The notes below the pieces were generated by a model. That model did no database searches and had not been told where the DNA came from. It saw only the letters and a program-made list of their open reading frames with translations. Position numbers and translations under genes: made by a program. Below are positions 1 to 6,545 of a stretch of DNA of 7,036 nt, piece by piece (position 1 is the first letter of the stretch; each line of letters opens with the position of its first letter). The stretch lies in assembly GCA_002256055.1 (NCBI GenBank), contig NKIE01000146.1, positions 1 to 7,036 on the forward strand, written 5' to 3'. The DNA is from Pseudomonas sp. PGPPP3. GTDB lineage: Bacteria > Pseudomonadota > Gammaproteobacteria > Pseudomonadales > Pseudomonadaceae.

Positions 1-1
1 C

Positions 2-814
2 CTCGCGCGCAGCTTCGAAGTTTCACGCACACTGATTCGCGCCAGCCTCAACCTACTGGTCGAGCTAGGCCTGGCCGAGCACAAGGCCGGACACGGCTAC
101 AGCCTGCTGACCGACCCGACCGACCAAGCACTCAACCCCGCCCTCCCCCAGACTGAAGAAGAAGAACTAGCCACCTCAGTCCTGCGCGACCGCATGGCCG
201 GGCGCCTAGGCAACAGCATCAGCGCCAGCGAGATCATGCGCCGCTACGCTATCGGCCGACCGGCGGCGCAAAAGGTGCTTAGCCAGCTCAGCGAGGACCA
301 GGTACTGGAGCGAGGCCCCGGCCAATCCTGGCGCTTCCGCCCACTGCTGGACAACCTCACCGCACTTGAAGAGAGCCTGCACTTCCGCATGATGATGGAG
401 CCAGAAGCCCTGCTCGCAGAGGGCTTCAACATCGACCGACAGCGCCTCTCGCTGCTGCGCGACAGCACCGAGGAACTGCTGATCAAGCCCATCGAGCGCT
501 TCGATCTAGAGCAGTTCCGCGAGCTCGATATCGGCTTTCACGAGATGATTGCCACCTGCAGCGGCAACCGTTTCATCTGCGACGCACTGCTGCAGCACCA
601 GCGCCTGCGCCGCCTCCCCAACCTATTACCATCGATCAACGCACACCGCCTGCAGGAATCGCTGCGCGAACACCTGCGCATCCTCGACCATATCGAGCGC
701 GGCCAGCTGCAAATCGCCGCCGACCTGCTGCGCCTGCACCTGCGCCTGTCTGCAGCGATGCGCCCGCAGACCGCCAACCGCGGCGTCCCGCAGGGCTTCT
801 ACCAGCGCAGATAA
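2..814 (+). CDS. GntR-family regulator with tandem wHTH and C-terminal FCD domain (5' truncated)
   Basis: The reading frame is open from the left edge to TAA at 812-814, giving 270 visible residues; the true start lies outside the window. Visible residues 1-40 look like a GntR winged helix (recognition helix around FEVSRTLIRASLNLL, then a wing ending GHGYSLL). Residues about 60-115 form a second winged helix (ISASEIMRRYAIGRPAAQKVL, wing GPGQSWRF). Residues about 118-255 match the all-helical FCD ligand-binding domain: D176-x3-H180 in LDIGFHEMI, then SGN, then H224 and H246 spaced 22 residues apart. This is the usual Asp/His metal-site layout of FCD proteins, which bind metal and small carboxylates. 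Such proteins are cytoplasmic dimeric repressors or activators. The next gene on the same strand is a glycosyltransferase, a possible target. Ligand and operator are unknown. An internal ATG at 194 exists but would discard the first wHTH, so it is unlikely to be the start. Confidence 0.85.
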   Translation, partial: LARSFEVSRTLIRASLNLLVELGLAEHKAGHGYSLLTDPTDQALNPALPQTEEEELATSVLRDRMAGRLGNSISASEIMRRYAIGRPAAQKVLSQLSEDQVLERGPGQSWRFRPLLDNLTALEESLHFRMMMEPEALLAEGFNIDRQRLSLLRDSTEELLIKPIERFDLEQFRELDIGFHEMIATCSGNRFICDALLQHQRLRRLPNLLPSINAHRLQESLREHLRILDHIERGQLQIAADLLRLHLRLSAAMRPQTANRGVPQGFYQRR

Positions 815-996
815 GCCCTGTAACCTGCTCGCCAGATAAGTCAGCGACGGGGATGGCGTGCTCGCCGCCGACCCGGCACACCTATTCATCGCGCAGAGCG
901 GCATAAAATAAAAATGTTTTTTTATCAGAAAAAATACATTATTTAATTCAAGCGGGCCGGCGCCAGTAGCGCCCCTGCCACGGAAGAAAATCGATT
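815..996. other. Intergenic region upstream of the glycosyltransferase
   Basis: This 182-bp gap holds no gene. The first 90 bp are GC-rich and contain a short hairpin (GGCG-TGCT-CGCC, 855-866) without a following T-run, so no convincing terminator is seen for the GntR gene. Positions 902-950 switch abruptly to almost pure A/T, as in a promoter or UP-element region, and hold the palindrome listed separately. A -10-like TACATT lies at 935-940, but no good -35 pairs with it. The glycosyltransferase Shine-Dalgarno (GGAAG, 982-986) sits 10 nt before its ATG. Confidence 0.6.
913..940. promoter_or_regulatory. AT-rich imperfect palindrome, candidate operator
   Basis: Two arms centred on 926/927 read AATGTnTTTTT and AAAAAnACATT with a 6-nt middle; 10 of 11 arm positions pair, the exception being T918/T935. 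The site lies about 57 bp before the glycosyltransferase ATG, in the only AT-rich stretch nearby. Dyad symmetry of this size fits a dimeric regulator. The upstream GntR/FCD protein is the obvious candidate, but the motif is not the FadR-type TGGTnnnACCA. It is too AT-rich to be an ordinary terminator. Confidence 0.4.
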
Positions 997-2280
997 ATGC
1001 CTAGAGAAAAACTCATCGCCCTGTTCCCCGAGGCCAGCTTCGGCGCCGCGCTGAACTGCATCGGTATCGCCCAAGCACTGCGCGAGCAAGGTGCCCGACC
1101 AGTTTTCATCTGCCACGAACACTTCCAGGGGCTGTTCGCCGAGTACGGCTTTGCCGAATACCCCCTACTGCTGGACAGCCCGCTGTCGGCTGAAGAGCAC
1201 CAGCACTACTGGGAGCGCTTCATCGAGCGCAACATCCCCTACTTCGACCAAACCCCACTGGAGCAGATCGACAGCTACGTCGCCCCGGCCTGGGACGCAA
1301 TCATCGACACCGCCATCGAGGCAGAAAAGCCCCTGCAGCAACTGCTCGCCCGGCTCAAGCCGGACGTCATCGTGCTGGACAACGTGGTGATGTTCCCGGC
1401 CATCGCCAAAGCCGGCTGCCCCTGGGTGCGGGTCATCTCCTGTGCCGAGACTGAACTCCCCGACGCAGCGGTGCCGCCCTACCTGTCCGGCGCCAGCGCC
1501 AGTGACGCGCAAGCCTGCAGCACTTACTGGCAGCGCTATGTAACGGCCGTCGAGCCAGCTCACTCGCGCTTCGCCCGCTTCCTCGAAAGCCACGGCCATC
1601 AACCCTGCGCGCCTGGTGTGTTTCTCGAAGAGTCGCCCTGGCTCAACCTACTGCTGTCACCGACCCCGGTGCGCTACGTGCGCCAGCAGCCGCTTGATCC
1701 GCAGCGCTTCGTCTATCTGGACGGCTGCGTGCGGCGTGAGGCGCCCTACGTGGTACCGCCATTCCCGCAACACAACAACGCGCCACTGATCTACCTCAGC
1801 TTCGGCAGCCTGGGCGCCTCCGACGTCGGCATGATGAAACGCCTGATCGCCATCGCCGCGACCCTACCCTACCGCTTCCTGGTCAATGTCGGCGCCTACC
1901 GTGAGCAGTACGAAGCCGTGCCGGACAACGTCTATCTGGATAGCTGGTATCCACAGCCAGCTGTGCTGCGCGAGTGCCAACTGTTTATCCACCACGGAGG
2001 CAACAACAGCTTCTGCGAGGCCCTGTACTTCGGCCTGCCGTCGCTGATCATCCCCTACTGCTGGGACGGCCACGACAATGCCCGCCGCGCCGAGGAAATC
2101 GGTGTCGGCCGCTACCTGCCACGCTTCACCGACCCGCTGAGCGCCTTGCCGGGCGCCATCGCAGAACTGCTCGCAGACCCGGCCATGCAGCTACGCCTGG
2201 CCACTGCACGCACCGCCATGCAAGCCTCCCACGGCACCGAGATGGCCGCCCGCGCCATCCTCGGGCTATCGAGTTCATAA
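997..2280 (+). CDS. MGT/UGT-type (GT1-like, GT-B fold) glycosyltransferase
   Basis: This 427-residue protein, a normal length for bacterial UGT/MGT enzymes, starts at ATG with GGAAG 10 nt upstream. Residues 5-235 are the N-terminal Rossmann-like acceptor half. LIYLSFGSLG (264-273) begins the C-terminal donor-binding half. WYPQPAVL (317-324) followed by HHGGNNSFCEAL (332-343) and WDGHDNARR (356-364) forms the nucleotide-sugar signature corresponding to W-xPQ-vL...HGGxNS-EAL...DQxxNA. The family moves sugar from UDP- or dTDP-sugars to lipids, polyketides, carotenoids or hydroxy fatty acids in the cytoplasm. No signal peptide or membrane segment is seen. Two oddities are present. The N-terminal GH catalytic histidine position reads Gly-Ala (GAALN, 16-20), and the Gln of the DQ pair is Gly358. 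RhlB-type rhamnosyltransferases also lack the GH histidine, so activity is not excluded. Acceptor and sugar are unknown. Confidence 0.85.
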   Translation: MPREKLIALFPEASFGAALNCIGIAQALREQGARPVFICHEHFQGLFAEYGFAEYPLLLDSPLSAEEHQHYWERFIERNIPYFDQTPLEQIDSYVAPAWDAIIDTAIEAEKPLQQLLARLKPDVIVLDNVVMFPAIAKAGCPWVRVISCAETELPDAAVPPYLSGASASDAQACSTYWQRYVTAVEPAHSRFARFLESHGHQPCAPGVFLEESPWLNLLLSPTPVRYVRQQPLDPQRFVYLDGCVRREAPYVVPPFPQHNNAPLIYLSFGSLGASDVGMMKRLIAIAATLPYRFLVNVGAYREQYEAVPDNVYLDSWYPQPAVLRECQLFIHHGGNNSFCEALYFGLPSLIIPYCWDGHDNARRAEEIGVGRYLPRFTDPLSALPGAIAELLADPAMQLRLATARTAMQASHGTEMAARAILGLSSS

Positions 2281-2371
2281 CCCTACAAAAGCCATCTCTA
2301 TAACTCACCGCGCACTCACCAGCCTCAGACACGCCGCCCCCCAACTCTATTGGCTGGATGCCAAAGGCTCT

Positions 2372-2400
2372 CCCTCGACCTTCCCTGACAGGTCGAAGGG
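2372..2400. repeat. Bulged inverted repeat / stem-loop downstream of the glycosyltransferase
   Basis: CCCT-CGACC (2372-2380) pairs with GGTCG-A-AGGG (2391-2400), giving nine base pairs with one bulged A and a 10-nt loop. It lies about 90 bp beyond the glycosyltransferase stop. Only a weak T-rich stretch (GTTTCTT) follows, so it could slow or end transcription but is not a textbook rho-independent terminator. Confidence 0.4.
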
Positions 2401-2544
2401 CTCAGGTTTCTTGACCGTGGGGCTGTGACTGTAAGAACTCCAAAAAATCACCGGCGCAAGGCAACTCGCCTGAAACCGTTGATTTGAGCAGGAGCAAGAC
2501 GCTCAGGATTCAACCACCCCCGGCCCAATTGCCCCCTTCTGATC

Positions 2545-2569
2545 GTCCTAGCGAACTTCAGGGCTTTTT
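2545..2569 (+). terminator. Candidate rho-independent terminator (weak)
   Basis: GTCCT-AG (2545-2551) can pair with CT and AGGGC (2556-2557, 2560-2564) around a CGAA loop. There is a 2-nt bulge and one G-U pair, and five T residues follow directly (2565-2569). The short stem makes it weak. It would serve transcripts coming from the glycosyltransferase side, although it lies about 265 bp past that stop codon. Confidence 0.25.
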
Positions 2570-2639
2570 ACTTTCTGTGGTTAACCACCGCCCCGAAAGG
2601 GTCGAAACCCGCAAGCGGACCAGTGCATACAGCATCCAA
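2568..2639 (-). CDS. Possible 23-codon small ORF, function unknown
   Basis: On the minus strand a perfect AGGAGG (2653-2648) is followed after 8 nt by TTG (2639-2637), 22 further codons and TAA (2570-2568). The predicted peptide begins MDAVCTGPLAG and ends AVVNHRK; it has no transmembrane segment or known motif. It starts 35 nt after the stop of the PucR-like gene on the same strand, so it could be translated from that transcript. The Shine-Dalgarno is the best in the window, yet the frame is short, starts with TTG, and overlaps palindromic sequence. It may be a chance frame inside a repeat or the tail of a decayed gene. Confidence 0.2.
   Translation of the reverse strand: MDAVCTGPLAGFDPFGAVVNHRK
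2577..2588. repeat. Perfect 12-bp palindrome GTGGTTAACCAC
   Basis: The sequence is fully self-complementary and lies next to the mini-hairpin cluster at 2590-2620. It could be a protein-binding dyad or part of a folded RNA; no terminator-type T-run adjoins it on either strand. Confidence 0.35.
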
Positions 2640-2674
2640 CAATATTGCCTCCTGATTGCTTGGACAGACGTCGC

Positions 2675-3934
2675 CTAACGCTCCTCTTCCTGCGTCCAGC
2701 TCAATGCCTCCAGCGCGGCGGCCACGTGGATGCGGTTGTCTTCTAGCGGTCGCGGCAACAACTCTTCCGCCCGGGCGAGGCGACGCAACAGGGTGTTGCG
2801 GTGGGTGTGCAGGCGTTGGGCGGCGAGGGTTGCGTTGCTGCCACAGGCGAGAAAGGTCAGCAGGGTACGGCGCAGTTGTGGGGACGCGCTGGTCAGCTGC
2901 CCGAGGGTATGAGCCACGAAGCGCTGATTGGCCTTGGGGTCGCGGGTCATCAGTGACACCAGGCGGATGCGGTCGAAGCTGACGACCCGCGTGCGCGATT
3001 GCAGGCGGCCGAGCACCCGTTGGGTGGTCAGTGCATCCAAATGGGCACGGCGGAAGCCTTCGATGCCCTGCCCTGCGCTGCCAATGGCCAGGCGCACACC
3101 GGGCAGGTTTTTAATCGAGGCTTGCAACGCCGCCAGGTCAACCGGCTGCTCCGCAGCAATCCACACCCACAAGGTGGCCGTGTTGGCGAGCACGGTCAGT
3201 GACTGACGGCTGCCGGTGCAACGCATCAGCGCAGCGGCAGCACTTTCCAGGGTGGCCAGTTGGGTGTCGGCCTCCTCGCTCCAAATCACCGCGGCATGAT
3301 GGGCCTGCTCCAGGGTGTAGCCGCGCTGGCGGCTGGCCTGGTGCACGTTGACCTCGCCGCCCTCGACAATCCTGGTGACCTGCTCGCGCCGCTCCACATG
3401 GGCGTCACGCAGGCGGGCTTCACGCTCGCTGCGCAGAAACTCAGCGAGAATTTCCATGCTGCCGTCGATGTAATCGCCAATCGAACGTGCCGACAGCGCC
3501 AGCAAACTGCGCAGCTCCTGCGGATCGGCGGTGAGCTCGAAGGCGATTGTCATCCACTGCTGCCAGGCCGTGCCCTGCGCCGCCCGCGAGGCATTGAATA
3601 GCAGCTCGGTTTTGCCACGCCGCAGCAGTTCCCGCGCCACGCTGAGCTCGTCGGCTGGCAGGTAAGGCGGCACCGGTTCGCCGGGGTTTTCGATATTCGC
3701 CCGCGCCCAGTGAATCACGCTGAAGCGCGCCGCCCGCCGCGAGGCGGACATCAGCACGGGATCGTCCGCCAGGATGATCATGCTTTTGAGCGACAGGCCA
3801 GCCAGGTCAATTGCCTCCAGCCAGTCAGCCGGGGCATTGAGCACATGCTCAGCGCCTTGGCGCAGCAGCTCGCGCACCCGCGGCGTGGGGGTGGGCCATT
3901 GGCCCGAAGGCGGGCCGGGGAAGCTCAACTGCAT
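2675..3934 (-). CDS. PucR-family (CdaR-like) transcriptional regulator
   Basis: The protein is 419 residues from ATG at 3934-3932, chosen because GGAG lies 8 nt upstream; a TTG at 4000 would add 22 residues but lacks such a site. The stop is TAG (2677-2675). The last about 60 residues (358-419) match the PucR C-terminal HTH: LLTFLACGSNATLAAQRL, then HTHRNTLLRRLARAEEL. The middle part, about 180-300, resembles the GGDEF-like domain usual in these proteins (VLANTATLWVWIA and LPGVRLAIGSAGQGIEGFRRAH). The N-terminal 170 residues are helical and may be an RsbR-N-like sensory region. PucR proteins are cytoplasmic, usually ligand-responsive regulators of adjacent catabolic genes. It is divergent from the monooxygenase operon with a 158-bp shared spacer, so it very likely controls that operon and itself. 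The ligand is unknown. Confidence 0.85.
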   Translation of the reverse strand: MQLSFPGPPSGQWPTPTPRVRELLRQGAEHVLNAPADWLEAIDLAGLSLKSMIILADDPVLMSASRRAARFSVIHWARANIENPGEPVPPYLPADELSVARELLRRGKTELLFNASRAAQGTAWQQWMTIAFELTADPQELRSLLALSARSIGDYIDGSMEILAEFLRSEREARLRDAHVERREQVTRIVEGGEVNVHQASRQRGYTLEQAHHAAVIWSEEADTQLATLESAAAALMRCTGSRQSLTVLANTATLWVWIAAEQPVDLAALQASIKNLPGVRLAIGSAGQGIEGFRRAHLDALTTQRVLGRLQSRTRVVSFDRIRLVSLMTRDPKANQRFVAHTLGQLTSASPQLRRTLLTFLACGSNATLAAQRLHTHRNTLLRRLARAEELLPRPLEDNRIHVAAALEALSWTQEEER

Positions 3935-3942
3935 GGCAAGGT

Positions 3943-3946
3943 CTCC
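3943..3946 (-). promoter_or_regulatory. Ribosome binding site deciding the PucR start
   Basis: Reading the minus strand, GGAG is followed by 8 nt and then ATG at 3934. This supports the ATG start over the longer TTG frame at 4000. Confidence 0.6.
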
Positions 3947-3988
3947 GCGCACGGGAAAAACAGCAGCAGCCCCATGATTGATACGAAA

Positions 3989-4016
3989 TGCACCATTCAA
4001 GACGACTGTCGGTGCA
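3989..4016. promoter_or_regulatory. Inverted repeat TGCACC-N16-GGTGCA, candidate operator
   Basis: Perfect 6-bp arms (3989-3994 and 4011-4016) have centres 22 bp apart, about two helical turns. Flanks are similar when one base is skipped (AAA-TGCACC versus AAAGTGCACC on the opposite strand). The right arm abuts the TATAAA of the predicted minus-strand promoter and covers its expected start near 4011, as expected of an autoregulatory site. It is also upstream of the monooxygenase. The PucR-family protein is the natural candidate binder; this is inference. Confidence 0.45.
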
Positions 4017-4017
4017 C

Positions 4018-4048
4018 TTTATACCTTGCCGTCCATAGGCCTTGTCAA
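4018..4048 (-). promoter_or_regulatory. Sigma70-like promoter toward the PucR gene
   Basis: On the minus strand a consensus TTGACA (4048-4043) is followed by a 19-bp spacer and TATAAA (4023-4018). The hexamers are close to ideal, while the spacer is two bases longer than the optimum, which would make the promoter weak or activator-dependent. Transcription would begin near 4011 and leave a leader of about 75 nt. For the + strand operon I see no equally good promoter; TTGTCA (4042-4047) with CTTAAC (4065-4070) is a poor match and would start almost at the ribosome site. Confidence 0.4.
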
Positions 4049-4080
4049 AAACACTCTGTCACTACTTAACCACCCACTTC

Positions 4081-4086
4081 GGGGAG
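4081..4086 (+). promoter_or_regulatory. Ribosome binding site deciding the monooxygenase TTG start
   Basis: GGGGAG ends 6 nt before an in-frame TTG at 4093-4095. The earlier in-frame TTG at 4042 has no comparable site. The 4093 start places the Rossmann motif at residues 18-23, typical of the family, whereas 4042 adds 17 residues of unlikely leader. Confidence 0.6.
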
Positions 4087-4092
4087 CCATCT

Positions 4093-5634
4093 TTGAGCGT
4101 CCATCAGCAACCGCCCATCGAGCATGTCGATGTCCTGATCATCGGTGCCGGCCTGTCAGGCATCGGTGCTGCCTACTACCTGCAGCGCGATCTGCCGGGT
4201 AAGCGCTATGCCATTCTGGAGGCGCGCGAGGCCAGCGGCGGGACCTGGGATTTGTTCCGCTACCCCGGCATCCGCTCCGACTCGGACCTCTACACCTTCG
4301 GCTACGAATTCAAGCCGTGGCTCAGCCCCAAGGCGATTGCCGACGCGGATTTGATCCTCGATTACCTGCGCGAAACAGCCAGCGAAAATGGCATCGACCA
4401 ACACATCCGCTACCAGCACAAAGTGAAGCGTGCCGACTGGTGCAGCGAGACCGCGCGCTGGACCCTGGACATCGAGTGTCTGGACAGCGGCGAACAGCAG
4501 CGCATGACCTGCACCTGGCTGTTCTCGGCGGCCGGCTATTACCGCTACGACGAAGGCTTCACCCCGCACTTCGAGGGTGTGGAGCAGTACACCGGCCAGC
4601 TGATCCACCCGCAAAAGTGGCCCGAGAATCTCGACTACAGCGGCAAGCGCGTACTGGTGATTGGCAGCGGCGCCACAGCCGTGACCCTGGTGCCGGCCAT
4701 GACCGACAAAGCCGCCCACGTGACCATGCTGCAGCGCACCCCCAGCTATGTGTTGGACGTGCCTCTGGAAGACCCCATCGCCAAACTGCTGCGCAAGTGG
4801 CTGCCCAGCGAGCGCGCCTACGCGCTGACGCGGCGCAAGAACATCCTCATCGCCCGTGGCATCTGGCTGCTGTGCCAGAAGTACCCACGCTTTTCCCGGC
4901 GCCTGATCCGCTTCTTCAATAAGCGCAGCCTGCCCAAAGACTACCCGGTGGACGAGCACTTCAACCCGCCTTACAACCCCTGGGAGCAGCGCCTCTGTGC
5001 GGTGCCGGATGGCGACCTGTTCAAGCGTCTGGCCGATGGCAGCGCCTCGATCGTCACCGATCATATCCGCACCTTCACCCCGCGCGGCGTGGCCTTGAAG
5101 TCTGGACGCGAGCTGGAGGCCGACATCATCGTCACCGCCACCGGACTCAACCTGCAGCTGTTCGGCGGGATGACCATGACCATTGATGGCGATGCCGTGG
5201 ACGTCTCTCGCAAGGTGGCCTTCAAAGGCATGATGCTCGATGGCCTGCCTAACTTTGCCTTCGCGGTCGGCTATACCAACTCGTCCTGGACCCTCAAAGT
5301 CGGCCTGCTGTGCGAGCACTTCTGTCGTCTGGTGGCGCACCTGGACCAGCACGGCCATGCCTACTGCTACCCACACCTGCCCAGCAGCGACATGCCCACT
5401 CGCCCCCTGCTCGACTTCGGCGCCGGCTACGTGCAACGCGCCCTACCGATGCTGCCGCGACAAGGCCTGGGCGCGCCCTGGCTGATGTCGATGAACTACC
5501 TGGAAGACGCCAAGGTGCTGCGCGAGGGGCCGGTACTCGACCCGAACCTGAAGTTCGCCGCGGCTGGAACCCGGATCACGCCGGTGTCGGACGGAACACG
5601 CCAACCGGCGACCGGCGACCGCCTGACAAGCTAA
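4093..5634 (+). CDS. Type I Baeyer-Villiger / EthA-AlmA-like FAD monooxygenase
   Basis: The protein is 513 residues with a TTG start, slightly longer than EthA or AlmA (just under 500). FAD-binding GAGLSG is at 18-23, GGTW at 49-52 and YPGIRSDSD at 57-65. The Baeyer-Villiger fingerprint is at 166-177 as [12 protein letters not shown] (FxGxxxHxxxWP with Tyr for the first Phe). The second, NADPH-binding Rossmann GSGATA is at 191-196, TATG at 348-351, and [10 protein letters not shown], characteristic of the EthA branch, at 393-402. The family uses NADPH and O2 to insert oxygen into ketones, giving esters. AlmA relatives take part in long-chain alkane degradation, and EthA oxidises ketones and thioamides. 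No signal peptide is seen; it is cytosolic or membrane-associated. It is first gene of an operon with the SDR (35 bp downstream) and is divergent from the PucR-type regulator. The substrate is not deducible; a symbol is withheld because EthA, AlmA and MymA relatives are not separable by eye. Confidence 0.9.
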   Translation: MSVHQQPPIEHVDVLIIGAGLSGIGAAYYLQRDLPGKRYAILEAREASGGTWDLFRYPGIRSDSDLYTFGYEFKPWLSPKAIADADLILDYLRETASENGIDQHIRYQHKVKRADWCSETARWTLDIECLDSGEQQRMTCTWLFSAAGYYRYDEGFTPHFEGVEQYTGQLIHPQKWPENLDYSGKRVLVIGSGATAVTLVPAMTDKAAHVTMLQRTPSYVLDVPLEDPIAKLLRKWLPSERAYALTRRKNILIARGIWLLCQKYPRFSRRLIRFFNKRSLPKDYPVDEHFNPPYNPWEQRLCAVPDGDLFKRLADGSASIVTDHIRTFTPRGVALKSGRELEADIIVTATGLNLQLFGGMTMTIDGDAVDVSRKVAFKGMMLDGLPNFAFAVGYTNSSWTLKVGLLCEHFCRLVAHLDQHGHAYCYPHLPSSDMPTRPLLDFGAGYVQRALPMLPRQGLGAPWLMSMNYLEDAKVLREGPVLDPNLKFAAAGTRITPVSDGTRQPATGDRLTS

Positions 5635-5669
5635 CAGTGCAGACAACCTTATTGGCCAGGACAACAACA

Positions 5670-6545
5670 ATGAAAAACTTCGCCAACAAAATCATCGTCA
5701 TCACCGGCGCAGGCTCGGGCATGGGCCGCGCCTATGCCCTGGAGTTTGCCCGTTTGGGCGCGCGCCTCGCCCTCAACGACTATGACCCCGTCGGTCTGGC
5801 GGAAACCGTGCAGTTGCTGGAGTCATCCGCCTCCCCGGCCGTCTTCAGTCAGGCCTTCGACGTCGGCAACCGTGAGGCGATGAATGCCTTCGCGGCCGCC
5901 GTTCAACAGGAGTTGGGCAATGCCCACGTGATCATCAATAACGCCGGCATCGGCGGCGGTGGTCAGCCCGTGTGGGCCATGAGCGACAACGATTACGAGC
6001 GCACCTTGCAGATCAATTTCTTCGGCGTGGTCTATGGCACCCGCGCGTTCCTGCCACAGCTGCTGGCCAATGGCGAAGGCGCTATCGTCAACGTCTCCAG
6101 CGTGTTTGGCCTAGTCGGCACGCCCAACTCGTCGGACTACTGCGCGGCCAAATTTGCCGTGCGCGGTTTTAGCGAATCACTGATGGTGGAACTGGAGGAA
6201 AGCCCGATCTCGGTACACCTGGTGCATCCGGGCGGCATCAACACCAACATCGCCAAGGGCACCCCCAACGGCGAGGAATTTACCCGCAAATACCTGAAGA
6301 CCGACCCCGCCGACGTCGCCCGCGAGGTCATTCAGTGCATCCGCAGCGGCAAGCAGCGCATTGTCCTCGGCCACCAGTCCACACAGCTGTGGCTGGCGTC
6401 CTGTGCGCTGGCACTGGAGCGACGCAACCGCATGCTCTACCGAATGCTCAAAAGCATGCTCGACCCCCGGCAATACGACCTAGTGCGCCGCCGCACCGCC
6501 GAGTCCGCCCGGCCATGCACAAACAACAACGAGGCAGCCCGATGA
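5670..6545 (+). CDS. Classical short-chain dehydrogenase/reductase (SDR)
   Basis: The protein is 291 residues from ATG with AGGA 8 nt upstream. Cofactor motif TGAGSGMG is at 12-19 and NNAG at 90-93. The catalytic tetrad is N116, S144 (NVSS), Y157 and K161 (YCAAK), and HPGG is at 186-189. Asp37 at the end of the second beta strand (LALND) favours NAD(H) over NADP(H). The C-terminal part after about 230 is longer than in minimal 250-residue SDRs, with an amphipathic or hydrophobic stretch (QLWLASCALALERRNRML) and a basic tail, as in SDRs handling lipophilic substrates. It probably interconverts an alcohol and a ketone that the neighbouring monooxygenase makes or uses. Its stop overlaps the next start (ATGA), indicating translational coupling. 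An upstream extension of the same frame into the monooxygenase gene has no ribosome site and was not used. Confidence 0.9.
   Translation: MKNFANKIIVITGAGSGMGRAYALEFARLGARLALNDYDPVGLAETVQLLESSASPAVFSQAFDVGNREAMNAFAAAVQQELGNAHVIINNAGIGGGGQPVWAMSDNDYERTLQINFFGVVYGTRAFLPQLLANGEGAIVNVSSVFGLVGTPNSSDYCAAKFAVRGFSESLMVELEESPISVHLVHPGGINTNIAKGTPNGEEFTRKYLKTDPADVAREVIQCIRSGKQRIVLGHQSTQLWLASCALALERRNRMLYRMLKSMLDPRQYDLVRRRTAESARPCTNNNEAAR

Larger units (their letters stand above)
2281..2674. other. Convergent intergenic interval rich in short inverted repeats
   Basis: There is no substantial gene in these 394 bp between two converging genes. Base composition is visibly less GC-rich than the flanks. Many small dyads occur: TTGGC/GCCAA (2350-2364), a 9-bp bulged stem (2372-2400), AGGC/GCCT (2459-2471), TGAGC/GCTCA (2485-2505), a stem plus T-run (2545-2569) and a perfect 12-bp palindrome (2577-2588). 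Next come tightly packed mini-hairpins around 2590-2620 such as GGT-CGAA-ACC. A + strand 64-codon frame (2484-2678) shows no recognisable protein features and no good ribosome site. The segment may be a dispersed Pseudomonas repeat, a degraded insertion element or a structured RNA; I cannot decide from sequence alone. Confidence 0.45.

Noticed and set aside
1165..1602. Minus-strand frame of 145 codons in the glycosyltransferase
   Set aside because: Antisense of a convincing GT-B enzyme, with no domain or start signal.
2126..2344. Minus-strand 72-codon frame overlapping the end of the glycosyltransferase
   Set aside because: It starts with TTG without a clear ribosome site and lies mostly antisense to a well-supported gene; the protein is Arg/Gly/Trp-rich shadow sequence.
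2590..2660. tRNA or CRISPR-like structure suggested by clustered short hairpins
   Set aside because: No cloverleaf, no TTCGA-type T-loop in correct spacing, no CCA end, and no regularly spaced direct repeats.
2484..2678. A 64-codon + strand frame in the convergent interval
   Set aside because: No ribosome site, no recognisable motif, and it overlaps several inverted repeats and the end of the PucR-like gene.
4043..4061. TGTCA direct repeats (4043-4047 and 4057-4061) as an operator
   Set aside because: Five-base repeats 14 bp apart are readily expected by chance, and the period is not an integral number of helical turns.
4156..5436. Long open frame of 426 codons on the minus strand inside the monooxygenase gene
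   Set aside because: It is exactly antisense to a gene with full family motifs; its protein is rich in Gly, Ala, Val, His and Gln and has no domain pattern, as expected of a GC-rich antisense shadow.
5310..5669. Upstream extension of the SDR frame into the monooxygenase gene, as a fused or longer SDR
   Set aside because: The extension is low-complexity shadow translation; the SDR Rossmann motif begins at residue 12 from the ATG at 5670, which has its own AGGA site.
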